This document shows, piece after piece, positions 7,808 to 15,982 of a stretch of DNA of 64,000 bases. The notes beneath the pieces were generated by a model. The model worked only from the letters and a program-made list of their open reading frames with translations. It made no database searches and was not told where the DNA came from. The stretch lies in NCBI GenBank assembly GCA_024223715.1, contig JAAEOA010000311.1, positions 1-64,000 on the forward strand, given 5' to 3'. How positions within the stretch are numbered: the stretch's first letter is position 1; every line of letters begins with the position of its first letter. A program made the translations under genes and the position numbers. The stretch comes from a bacterium. GTDB taxonomy: Bacteria; Krumholzibacteriota; Krumholzibacteriia; LZORAL124-64-63.

Positions 7808-10099
7808 ATGCTCGAATTCTGGAAAAAAATTAATCATCGGACCCGGTTTCAAGTGAGCTTGAGGGTCTTGCCTGTGGTGATGGCTTCGGTCCTCATTCTC
7901 GGGTTTTCCAGTTGGGTGCTATTTGAACACAAAACACTGACCACTGCTTCGAACCATCAACAACATGAACTGAAGCAACTGTCGGCTGGACTCCAGTTTC
8001 AGCTGACTCGCCTGGCAATGTCCGCAGAACTCAGAAAATCAGAAATAAGCCACAATCAAAAAAAACAACATGCCTCGAAGGAATCTTGTTATCGCGATAT
8101 GGGCGAAGGAATTATTGGTCTGGCGGAAGTTTCAGCCACGGCCCAGATCGGGTTGGGAGCAGAGGGCTCACCGAGTGTGGTGTTTTCTTCGAGAATGGAA
8201 AATGAGGCAAACTCTTTCCGGGTGAAAGAATGGATTCGTTCCCACGAGTTCCCCTGGGTTAACAAAGGCATTTCAAAACCTGCGGTTCTTAACTCAGATC
8301 CTTGGCACCAAATCATGATTTTTCCGGCAATTTCTCTGGAGGAAAAAACCGAACTAAGAGATTTTGGCCAGCAGAAGTCAGTTCGGGTTCATTTGCCTGT
8401 CCTGATTCAGCAAAAAACGAATCTTTCGGATAACCAACCCAACTCCAATGATACTTTCACTTTGTTGATGGTTGATTTGTCTTTGCTCGTGGCTGGTATG
8501 AATACACCGGAATGGATGTGCCTGGTTGCCGAAAACGGAACAATAATGCTCCAGCAGGGGGATGCAGAAAAAGATTTCTTCACCGGAAAATCAGGTAAGG
8601 AACTTCTGGCCATGAGAAATGAACTTCAAAACCGAACCTTTCAGCGAGGGTTGGTCGGGCGCTGGAAAGAGCCTTGGATGGTGGCCGCAGCCCAATCATC
8701 GGTACTTCCGCTGACACTGTTTTCCGCCCATCCAGCCAATGACCTCCGGGTTCTTATTTTACGATATTTAACTTTTGTAATAGGTGTAACGACCCTGGCT
8801 TTGTTTGGATCCATCTTTGGTATTATGCGGGTAATGAAACGAGTCACCCATCGTATGGACGAACTGGCCGACAGCATGTCAGCTTTGGCCAAAGGAGATT
8901 ATTCCCGCCGCTTACCCGAAGGCCAATGGGACGAAATAGGCCAATTGACAGGCTATTTTAATCTGATGGCTGTCAGCCTGGACGAAGCTCATCGTGAGGT
9001 TAAAGAAAAAACTGTCCACCTGAAGACGGCCCTGGAAAATATGCGCATGTTGGATCAGGCCAAAGATGATTTCCTCGTCCTCATTTCTCATGAAGTGCGG
9101 ACTCCTTTGACCGCCATCATGGGTGGTGTTGATTTCCTGAAAGCAACCATTAATAAGACCAGTGACGATGAGAAGGAAATACTCGATCGTCTTAGTGTGT
9201 CTGAAATTGTTTCCATTATTCACAACAGTGGCCAACGGCTTAACGGATTCATGAGCGATGCGATTCAAATGACTGCGATCCAATCGGCCGATCGCAAGTT
9301 GACTCTCAAGCCCAACCCGGTGGCTGATTTGGTGAAAATGGGCCTCAGCAGTATCAGAACGCTGGCCGATGAGCGAGGCATTACTGTGGAAAACAGGCTC
9401 GACGAACAGCTCTGGTCTGTGCTCGGCGATTCCGAATTGCTGAAAATGGCTTTCGCCAAAGTTTTGAAAAATGCCCTGGACCATAACCGCGATGGCGGCA
9501 GAATCCTGATTCAGGAAGCTTGGGATGTTCCCGGCCAGGGAAGTCCCGGAGAATTGTTGCAACCCGAGGTTGTGCGCCAGCTTTTCGATCAACCCACTTT
9601 CAGAAAATTTGAAGATGAAGAAATGCGATGGCGCCTCATTGAAGTGTTTAATACCGGTGAGCCCATTCCGGCCAGTAGACGTAAAGCCCTGTTTGGGAAA
9701 TTTGAACTTGTTGGCCCCATTCAAAACCACAACAAAGGCTCCGGTCTTAGTTTACCTATCGCACAGGGAGCGGTGCAATGCCACGGGGGTCGCATTCTTC
9801 TGCACAGCGACAACAAAGACGGCAATTCGTTCTATCTTTTATTGCCGACCCTTTTGGATGAGTCGGCGCTGAGTGAAGCTCTGGCAGAAAATTTACGGGA
9901 CGATGCCAACCAATGTATCAGCAGCACTTCCGGGAACAAAAAGGTCTGCAAGGTGGCTGACCTCGCTTCGCTCAAGGTTGAAGTCGATGACCCGGGCGCC
10001 ACTGTTGGCGGCAGCGGCCACCAATCCGGCAGCGGGATAAACCGCCCCGGCAGTTCCAATGACCAGGAAAAGGTCACAATCAGCCGCAGCAGAAAATGA
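7808..10099 (+). CDS. Membrane sensor histidine kinase (HAMP, HisKA, HATPase)
   Basis: This 763-residue two-component sensor has a transmembrane segment near residues 22-44, an extracytoplasmic sensor of about 270 residues with no family I recognise, and a second membrane segment near 313-337. These are followed by a HAMP domain (ALAKGDYSRRLP), an HisKA dimerisation helix with phospho-acceptor His428 (LISHEVRTPLTA) and a HATPase_c domain with N-box KVLKNALDHN and G2-box GSGLSLPIAQ. The G1 box is degenerate (FNTGEPIP instead of DTGxGI). No response regulator lies nearby, so it is an orphan kinase. The last 69 or so codons run antisense over the sirtuin gene and look like a low-complexity tail. 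The start ATG follows GGAAGG. Confidence 0.9.
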   Translation: MLEFWKKINHRTRFQVSLRVLPVVMASVLILGFSSWVLFEHKTLTTASNHQQHELKQLSAGLQFQLTRLAMSAELRKSEISHNQKKQHASKESCYRDMGEGIIGLAEVSATAQIGLGAEGSPSVVFSSRMENEANSFRVKEWIRSHEFPWVNKGISKPAVLNSDPWHQIMIFPAISLEEKTELRDFGQQKSVRVHLPVLIQQKTNLSDNQPNSNDTFTLLMVDLSLLVAGMNTPEWMCLVAENGTIMLQQGDAEKDFFTGKSGKELLAMRNELQNRTFQRGLVGRWKEPWMVAAAQSSVLPLTLFSAHPANDLRVLILRYLTFVIGVTTLALFGSIFGIMRVMKRVTHRMDELADSMSALAKGDYSRRLPEGQWDEIGQLTGYFNLMAVSLDEAHREVKEKTVHLKTALENMRMLDQAKDDFLVLISHEVRTPLTAIMGGVDFLKATINKTSDDEKEILDRLSVSEIVSIIHNSGQRLNGFMSDAIQMTAIQSADRKLTLKPNPVADLVKMGLSSIRTLADERGITVENRLDEQLWSVLGDSELLKMAFAKVLKNALDHNRDGGRILIQEAWDVPGQGSPGELLQPEVVRQLFDQPTFRKFEDEEMRWRLIEVFNTGEPIPASRRKALFGKFELVGPIQNHNKGSGLSLPIAQGAVQCHGGRILLHSDNKDGNSFYLLLPTLLDESALSEALAENLRDDANQCISSTSGNKKVCKVADLASLKVEVDDPGATVGGSGHQSGSGINRPGSSNDQEKVTISRSRK

Positions 10100-10624
10100 T
10101 GCTTCCATAATTTCAGGATCAATTCCTTCTCCAAACCAAACCACAGCCGGGCGTTCCAATCCGCCACATTTTTCGCAATGGGGCAGACCTTCCAGGGGTG
10201 TCTTTCTTTCGTAACGCTCATAATTGCAATCGAGGCAGCGCACCCGCCACAGGGACCCATGAAATTCATGAACAGTGGTATTACCAGCTTGCTGATGGTA
10301 GCCATCCACGTTTTGAGTCACGATGACCAAGTCCGATTTTTTCTCCAGATCGGCAAGGGCATAATGGGCCGCATTGGGTTCCGAATCGGCAATAAGTTGC
10401 CGCCGCCAGTCGTACCATTTCCAAATCAATTCTGTGTCAGCGTGAAAAGCCCGGGCTGTGGCCATTTCTTCAGGGCGATACTGGCTCCACAGGGCGTCTT
10501 CTCCACTTCGAAAAGTTGGAATACCACTGGCAGCCGAGATGCCGGCACCAGTCAAAACAGTTATTTTAGTTTCGGGTGTAATACCCTTGCGGTATTCTTC
10601 CAGGGTAGTGGGTTCAGCATTCAT
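9893..10624 (-). CDS. cobB: Sir2-family NAD-dependent protein deacylase
   Basis: This 243-residue sirtuin removes acyl groups from protein lysines using NAD+ in the cytosol. Visible motifs are GAGIS (26-30), FRS, TQNVDGYH (103-110), catalytic His122 in HEFHGSLW and a four-Cys zinc site (Cys130, 133, 150, 153). The pair Tyr71/Arg74 in WYDWRR corresponds to the Tyr-x-x-Arg signature of class III sirtuins such as CobB and SIRT5, which prefer succinyl-lysine and other acidic acyl groups, although deacetylation is also possible. AAGGAG precedes the ATG. The gene converges with the histidine kinase and overlaps it by 207 bp. It is divergent from a membrane peptidase gene. The gene symbol reflects family resemblance only. 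Confidence 0.92.
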   Translation of the reverse strand: MNAEPTTLEEYRKGITPETKITVLTGAGISAASGIPTFRSGEDALWSQYRPEEMATARAFHADTELIWKWYDWRRQLIADSEPNAAHYALADLEKKSDLVIVTQNVDGYHQQAGNTTVHEFHGSLWRVRCLDCNYERYERKTPLEGLPHCEKCGGLERPAVVWFGEGIDPEIMEASFSAAADCDLFLVIGTAGAVYPAAGLVAAAANSGARVIDFNLERSEVSHLADLFVPGSAADTLVGIVP

Positions 10625-10687
10625 GGTTGCTCCTTTTCGTCATTTCAGGATTTTCCCACTTTAACCGATTTTCGAGGATCAAAAAAG

Positions 10688-11596
10688 ATGAACATATTGG
10701 ATCGGGGTTTATTCTTGGCCACTGTAATACTGGTCATGATGCTAAGTTTTTTATTATACCTGCCTTCAGCTGCTCAATCGGCCATGCCGCCGGTTCATTT
10801 TAAATTTGAGAGTGATGCCGGTCTGGAAATGGCCCGCACCTGCGGCGAAATATGGAAATCCGAAGGCCCGACTCTGGTTTCAGATCTGGCCCCCTTTACG
10901 GCTTCTTTTGATACTGTAACCTGTTTTATTCTGGATACTGATTCTTTTACCAGGAATTTTTCAGGACGTCTTCCCGACTGGGGTGTCGGTGTTGCCATGC
11001 CTGGCGGCCGGCTTGTCGCCATCGACTATTCCCGTTTACCTGCCATTGGACGGGGCATAAAGGAAGTCTTTCTGCATGAAATGGTGCATGCCATTTTGTT
11101 TCAGGTTTCAGCAGATACCTGGTTGCCCACCTGGTTCCATGAAGGCTGCGCCATGAAGTTTTCCGGAGAATGGAAGTTTTCCGATACCGTATCTCTGGTT
11201 TTGGATGGAAAGGTTCCCAGCTTGGATCATCTTCAGGGCCGATTCCCTATTCCCGCTGGTCAGGCAGACCGGGCTTATCGAACCAGTTTGTTGGCAGTCA
11301 ATCGGCTGATCGATCAATATGGCTCGCACATCTTGGGGGAAATTCTTTCGGAAACGGCATCCTCAGAAACTTTCTCCCTGGCCTTTAAGAAGTCAACGGG
11401 CGTGGGAATGAGTGAATTTACCGATGATTTCGCATCGGCCATGAATTTGCGCCTGGGCTGGGCGGTGATTCTCACTCGCTGGCCTACTCTTTTTGTTTTG
11501 ATGTCGCTGATCTTTGCTACCGGGGCTGCGCGAAAAATGATCCAGACCCGGCGTCGTTTGGCAGAAATGGATGATGAGGAAGAAAGTATCGATTGA
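10688..11596 (+). CDS. Membrane-anchored MA-type metallopeptidase (HExxH)
   Basis: This 302-residue protein has an N-terminal hydrophobic signal or anchor (about residues 7-30) and a C-terminal membrane segment (about 262-285), followed by a charged cytosolic tail rich in Glu and Asp. Between them lies a gluzincin-like catalytic segment: His130-Glu131-x-x-His134 (FLHEMVHAILF) with the third ligand probably Glu152 in WFHEGCAMKF, as in the peptidase_MA-like family. The substrate is unknown. The catalytic part should face outside the cytoplasm if the first segment is a signal. The reading frame is open far upstream, antisense to the sirtuin gene, but this ATG, with GAGG nearby, is where the signal-like sequence begins. 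It is divergent from the sirtuin gene with a 63-bp gap. Confidence 0.78.
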   Translation: MNILDRGLFLATVILVMMLSFLLYLPSAAQSAMPPVHFKFESDAGLEMARTCGEIWKSEGPTLVSDLAPFTASFDTVTCFILDTDSFTRNFSGRLPDWGVGVAMPGGRLVAIDYSRLPAIGRGIKEVFLHEMVHAILFQVSADTWLPTWFHEGCAMKFSGEWKFSDTVSLVLDGKVPSLDHLQGRFPIPAGQADRAYRTSLLAVNRLIDQYGSHILGEILSETASSETFSLAFKKSTGVGMSEFTDDFASAMNLRLGWAVILTRWPTLFVLMSLIFATGAARKMIQTRRRLAEMDDEEESID

Positions 11597-11817
11597 TGCA
11601 ATCCGCACGATTTGTCCATGGATCTTCTTTTAACGGTAGCGTTTCCCATGGTTCCCCATAAATCCTTAAAAAATCTTCAATGACCCAGAAATTTCTCAAA
11701 ACTACCTCTAAAGGTCACCAATCGTTTTTTGGCACTGCCTATGCAACTGATGAATTGGGTGTCTAAATGCGGGACATTTAACAATTCGCAATACCAGGAC
11801 CTTTTGAGGGGATCATC

Positions 11818-12465
11818 GTGAAAACAATCAGCCAAATATTTTTTTTGAGCATCATTCTAATTTTGGGGATGGCTCCTGCAGCTTTGGCTGAAAATGTCGA
11901 TTACCATTTTCATTGGTCTCCGTGCCCGGTAATTGATGACAACGAAGGGGCCCTCTCGGTTGCAGTTTATTATGAAATTTGGGTCAAAAAAGGCAACCAG
12001 CCTGAAGAACGCGTAGCCACTCAAAGGTCAGACACTACTTATGTATTGTCTGCCGAACCTAGTGTTGTGCAGCGAATTAGGGTCAACGGTGTGGATGCGT
12101 CCGGTCGAAAATCTGAGGTTAGTGAGTGGTCAGAACCTATTTATTTTGAAGCGAGCCGTTCGTCGAGCTCCCCTCCGCCAGTTGCTGAAATGAAATCGAA
12201 CTACCCCAATCCGTTTAACCCTGAAACCCGAATTGTTTATGGTGTACCTTCTGATTTGCAGGCCGGCGACCCGGTTCGTCTGGACATTTACAATGTTGCC
12301 GGACTGCGGGTTCGCACTCTTGAAGTTGACCCCACTCCGGGTTGGCACGAAGCCACCTGGGATGGTAAAAACGATCGGGGTGAGACTCAAGCCACCGGTA
12401 TGTATGTCTCTCAGTTTACTGCAGGTTCTGTTTCCGCTACGCAAAAAATGCTGATGGTTAAGTAA
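11818..12465 (+). CDS. Exported protein with C-terminal NPFNP / FlgD-Ig-like domain
   Basis: This 215-residue secreted protein has a Sec signal peptide (residues 1-24, ending ALAEN). Residues 25-115 look like a fibronectin-III-like beta fold (YYEIWVKKG, IRVNGVDASGRKSE). Residues 130-215 form the FlgD-Ig-like C-terminal module with YPNPFNPETRIVYG, VRLDIYNVAGLRVRTLE and GMYVSQFTAG. This module is widespread in secreted proteins of FCB-group bacteria, where it resembles a sorting or attachment domain; no type IX secretion gene is visible here. The start is GTG with GAGGGG upstream. The gene is monocistronic and followed by a very strong hairpin. Confidence 0.85.
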   Translation: MKTISQIFFLSIILILGMAPAALAENVDYHFHWSPCPVIDDNEGALSVAVYYEIWVKKGNQPEERVATQRSDTTYVLSAEPSVVQRIRVNGVDASGRKSEVSEWSEPIYFEASRSSSSPPPVAEMKSNYPNPFNPETRIVYGVPSDLQAGDPVRLDIYNVAGLRVRTLEVDPTPGWHEATWDGKNDRGETQATGMYVSQFTAGSVSATQKMLMVK

Positions 12466-12490
12466 GGCGTTTGTTGCAATTTTAAATAAT

Positions 12491-12564
12491 GTTGCCCCCG
12501 CAACTATTTTTCCCGCCCGAATGCCCAAGGAGGGACGGAAAAATAGTTGCGGGGGCAACTTTTT
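12491..12564 (+). terminator. Very long perfect hairpin with T-run
   Basis: Two 23-base arms (12491-12513 and 12537-12559) are perfectly complementary around a 23-base loop and are followed by TTTTT. It begins 25 bases after the NPFNP-protein stop. It is unusually long and GC-rich at the base (GTTGCCCCCGCAAC), so it may also be a dispersed palindromic element. Confidence 0.75.
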
Positions 12565-12671
12565 GTGAACACCCTATATACACAACTGCATTGCTGCTCT
12601 CCAGCACATAACAAATCCGAAAATTCCACTACCAGCGGCCAATTTCTTTCCTATCGCCCCCTTTTGAGTTA

Positions 12672-12693
12672 TTATTGCGACTCTTATTGCGAC
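12672..12693. repeat. Two 10-bp direct repeats upstream of greA
   Basis: TTATTGCGAC occurs twice with a 12-bp period, about one helical turn, 31 bases before the greA start codon. It could be a regulator site or chance; I see no matching known operator. Confidence 0.35.
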
Positions 12694-12723
12694 AAAAGAT
12701 CCAAATTTTTGTAGAGGAAAAAA

Positions 12724-14970
12724 ATGACAGAAATCGAGAGCGGGGGCCCTTCCCTGATCAAGTTGGGTAAGTTGGCCAATGCCAAGGATTTCGATAAGTT
12801 GGATGGCCTTTGGGTCGAAGCTCTGGAGATGCAGGATTATACCTGGCGCGAGCTAATTCCCATTGCCGGTCAAGTTGGACGACAAAACGCCCAAGACCGC
12901 GCCGACACCCTAATCGAAGCTCTGATTAGCACCGTTGAAGAAAAAAATGGCCTCGAAGAGGCTTTTGAAGTTTGTCTTGAAGCTGCCCTTCAACTGCCCA
13001 AAGGTAAAAACCTCCGTGGCACTCTGATTCGCCTTTACAATCTCTCCAATCCTGACTTTGAAGACCTTGACGTGCTGCTTGAATTGCTCATGCCTGAAGG
13101 ATCGGTTTTGAGCGAATCAGTTACTCTAGTAAATCTCTATCTTCAGTTGAAACCGGGCGATTTTGTCATGGATCTGGCCTGGCTGGTTGCCGGAATTGTG
13201 GAAACTCTCGATGTGACCAATGGTGAAGTTACCGTGCGTTTTGATGACCGCCGGGAAGACTACACTCTGGAGACCATTACTAAACTGCTGCCCAGACCGG
13301 AAGACTTTTTCCCGGCACTGGTTCTTTACAACCCGGATCGGTTGCGGGCTGAAGCCGATGAAGATGGCGTCGCTTTCGTAAAAATGGCCCTGCGTTCCCA
13401 GCGAGAAGGCCGCCTGACGTATCGGGAGCTGAAAGGCCATGTGGTTAACCTGCTCGGTGAAAAAGGCTGGAAAAAATGGTGGACCCAGGCCAAACGCGAA
13501 CTCAAACGCGATCCCATGATTGGCATGTCCAAGGGAAGCCAGCCCACCTTCCGAATGCTGCGTCAAGCCGATAAATACGAAGACCGCCTCAAACGAGAAT
13601 TCGATTTCTGCAAAACATCTCTAGAAAAATTGGGTAAAATCATTGCCTATCTTGATGAAATCAGCAGAGAAGAAAAGCGTGCCGGTAGCGAAAACTGCGC
13701 CGATGATGAACTTTTGGTCCATTTTGGCAATGGGGCTGCAAAAGTGGCTATGCAGTCACTGAAAGATGATCCTTCCCTGGCTTTGGCCGGCCTGACCCTG
13801 CACGCCGAAGTGGCTGCCCGTGGCGTGGCTGTTGCCAAACCCAATCCCAAAGCTGCCTCTGCGGTTTTGGCTCGCATTCCCGATGCTGGCGTTCTGGTCA
13901 GCAACCTGTCTGAAGCCTTGCTGCAACGGGTGATGCAATATGTACGGAAATCTGTTCCGGACCGCTGGGGAGAGGTATGGGCTCTGGTTCTGCGTCGTGC
14001 AGGCAAACGTCTTTGCGATACCATAACGCGGGGGTTGCTTGAAGGCGGTCAAACCGACGAGTTGGAAAAAGCATTGATTCAGGTAGTGGACAAACCATCG
14101 GCCAGCCCGGATTTGATGGGCTGGTTGTGGCGCACGATTCACACAAATGGCACGGCTGGAAAATACCTTGCCAGTCTGGAAAGCCTGCCCATTCGCAAAG
14201 TGGGCGATGCCATGTTTAGCCTGCTGGACAGTATTGGCAAACTGTACGCCCTCAGCTCCGAAGAAAAATATCTTGTGGATCTGGAGAGTGCCAGAGTTGC
14301 CTTTGCCATGCAGAGCATGGGGCCGGTTTTGAAGCTTATCGATGAGGCCAGTAAATCCGAAGCTCTGGCCTTAAAAACCACCCTGACCGACAATCACGGT
14401 CTTTCCCCGGCAATGCGCACCCAGTTATTGGGTTATTTGCGCAGTCGTCATTCGGGAATTTTCCTGGATGTGACCCGGGAGTGGGAAGACAGCACAATTA
14501 TTTACACCACCGAAGCGGGACTGCGGAAAACCGAAGATGCTTTGAACTTTATCGTTACCGATGAAATTCCCGCCGTAGCCAAGCAAATTGGTGAGGCTGC
14601 CAGCTTTGGCGATCTCAGTGAAAATGCTGAATTTACGGCAGCTCTGGAAAAACGTGATCAGCTGGCCAGTCGGGCAACAGGCCTGGAAAATGAATTAAAA
14701 TTGGCTCAGGTCATAAAATTCGATATGGCCCAAAGCGATTTCGTAAATGTTGGAACCCGGGTGTCGACCAAAAACATGGAATCCGGCGATGAAGAGACTT
14801 ACACCTTTTTTGGGCCCTGGGATACCAACTTGGACGAGAAAATTCTGAATTACCAAGCCCCTCTTTCCATGGCCTTTATGGGTGCCAGAGTGGGGGACAT
14901 TGTGAAGTTTGGTGAAGAAGGAGATTCACGCTCCTGGGAGGTCCTGGCCATCGAGTCAGCCATTGATTAG
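12724..14970 (+). CDS. greA: Transcription elongation factor GreA with long N-terminal extension
   Basis: This 748-residue cytosolic protein ends in the GreA/GreB module, which rescues backtracked RNA polymerase by stimulating transcript cleavage. A coiled coil begins near residue 600 and carries the acidic tip GDLSENAEF (about 629-637), followed by the C-terminal FKBP-like domain with VGTRVSTKN and MGARVGDIVKF. The first 600 or so residues are helical repeats of unknown role. Near residues 140-270 there is a small beta segment (LKPGDFVMDLAW, VTVRFDDRRED) and a GEKGWKKWWTQAKREL motif. Similarly enlarged GreA proteins are known, for example in chlamydiae. GAGG precedes the ATG. The gene is monocistronic with its own terminator. 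Confidence 0.88.
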   Translation: MTEIESGGPSLIKLGKLANAKDFDKLDGLWVEALEMQDYTWRELIPIAGQVGRQNAQDRADTLIEALISTVEEKNGLEEAFEVCLEAALQLPKGKNLRGTLIRLYNLSNPDFEDLDVLLELLMPEGSVLSESVTLVNLYLQLKPGDFVMDLAWLVAGIVETLDVTNGEVTVRFDDRREDYTLETITKLLPRPEDFFPALVLYNPDRLRAEADEDGVAFVKMALRSQREGRLTYRELKGHVVNLLGEKGWKKWWTQAKRELKRDPMIGMSKGSQPTFRMLRQADKYEDRLKREFDFCKTSLEKLGKIIAYLDEISREEKRAGSENCADDELLVHFGNGAAKVAMQSLKDDPSLALAGLTLHAEVAARGVAVAKPNPKAASAVLARIPDAGVLVSNLSEALLQRVMQYVRKSVPDRWGEVWALVLRRAGKRLCDTITRGLLEGGQTDELEKALIQVVDKPSASPDLMGWLWRTIHTNGTAGKYLASLESLPIRKVGDAMFSLLDSIGKLYALSSEEKYLVDLESARVAFAMQSMGPVLKLIDEASKSEALALKTTLTDNHGLSPAMRTQLLGYLRSRHSGIFLDVTREWEDSTIIYTTEAGLRKTEDALNFIVTDEIPAVAKQIGEAASFGDLSENAEFTAALEKRDQLASRATGLENELKLAQVIKFDMAQSDFVNVGTRVSTKNMESGDEETYTFFGPWDTNLDEKILNYQAPLSMAFMGARVGDIVKFGEEGDSRSWEVLAIESAID

Positions 14971-15015
14971 CTGCTGATCCATTTTTTTCCAGCACTAGTC
15001 CAGAATATTTCAGTG

Positions 15016-15053
15016 ACCGGCCGTGAGTGAAAATCTCCGGCCGGTTTTTTTTT
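15016..15053 (+). terminator. Rho-independent terminator of greA
   Basis: ACCGGCC pairs with GGCCGGT around a 16-base loop, followed by eight more T. It starts 46 bases after the greA stop. The rest of the 299-base gap up to the pilin operon holds a repeated TGCCTCATT (15083 and 15122) and probably the operon promoter, which I cannot place. Confidence 0.85.
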
Positions 15054-15269
15054 GATTTACAAGGTTGTCGATTTTTGAAATGTGCCTCATTACCGCCTCA
15101 AATATGCCTTTTAGGTTAAGTTGCCTCATTTTGTTATGGGAAATCTTTAGGTTTTGTTTTTTAAGGGCAGAATAATAACTCCGGAATGGATTTTGCGTTT
15201 TTTCCTCGAGTAATTCCGGGTCCCCGGCAAAATGGGCCCAAGAAGTGAACTTTTTTGAAGGGAAAAATC

Positions 15270-15956
15270 ATGCGGAACGCGCGTCCAGCTGGGTTCTCAC
15301 TGTTCGAAATTCTTATTGCCGTGGCAATTGTGGCTATTCTGGCAGTAGCAGTGGGTATTCCTGTGGCCAAAAACCTGAATCAGGGAAAAGTGGCCCGGGC
15401 TCAGAGCGATGCCAAAGTTATTGGCAATGCCATCCTTGATTTTTATAAAGATGTGGGCCAATGGCCTGCCCAAACGGACCTGGACAGCAACCCGGAAGCC
15501 TTTCGTCTGGTGGGGAATTATGAACTGGGCAGCGGCAACGAGGGAATTTCCCGGGGAACAGACTTAGCCACGGGTTCCAATACCTGGGCAAGCTATGGCA
15601 CACCAACCACACTGACTGAACAATTGATTCGAAACCAATCGGGTAATATCCACCCACTATATAATCTCAGTGACAAACCTCATGTAAGTCCCGGTTGGAA
15701 CGGTCCGTACATAGACCAGATTCCTCTCGATCCTTGGGGCCGCCCATATGTGGTCAATATTGGCTACGCCCTTCCTGCGGTGTCCGGGACCATAACCCAG
15801 GAAAATGAATACCATAATGTGATGGTTCTTTCAGCCGGCAAAGATGGGGTTTTCAATACAACTTTCGACGCCCGGGTTTATAACGAAAAAGCTGATGGTG
15901 ACGATGTGGGTTTTGTCATTCTGGGTGCTCGTAAATTCAAACGGAACCAGGACTAG
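15270..15956 (+). CDS. Type II secretion pseudopilin (GspG-like)
   Basis: This 228-residue prepilin-like protein has the leader MRNARPAG, then FSLFEILIAVAIVAILAVAV, the class III N-methylation motif with Glu+5 and a hydrophobic helix; cleavage is expected after Gly8. The globular part has the GspG-type signature, with a long helix (SDAKVIGNAILDFYKDVGQWP) and a DPWGRPYVVNIGY strand followed by SAGKDGVFNT, like the calcium-binding loop of major pseudopilins. It would polymerise in the inner-membrane-anchored pseudopilus. The start ATG has GAAGGG eight bases upstream. It is first in the secretion operon and is followed by gspE after 26 bp. Confidence 0.88.
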   Translation: MRNARPAGFSLFEILIAVAIVAILAVAVGIPVAKNLNQGKVARAQSDAKVIGNAILDFYKDVGQWPAQTDLDSNPEAFRLVGNYELGSGNEGISRGTDLATGSNTWASYGTPTTLTEQLIRNQSGNIHPLYNLSDKPHVSPGWNGPYIDQIPLDPWGRPYVVNIGYALPAVSGTITQENEYHNVMVLSAGKDGVFNTTFDARVYNEKADGDDVGFVILGARKFKRNQD

Positions 15957-15982
15957 AAAACCGACAGTATCAGGGAGCAGCA

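Noticed and set aside
10178-10687. Plus-strand extension upstream of the MA-type membrane peptidase
   Set aside because: It is antisense to the sirtuin gene, and the signal-like N-terminus begins at the later ATG with a ribosome-binding site.
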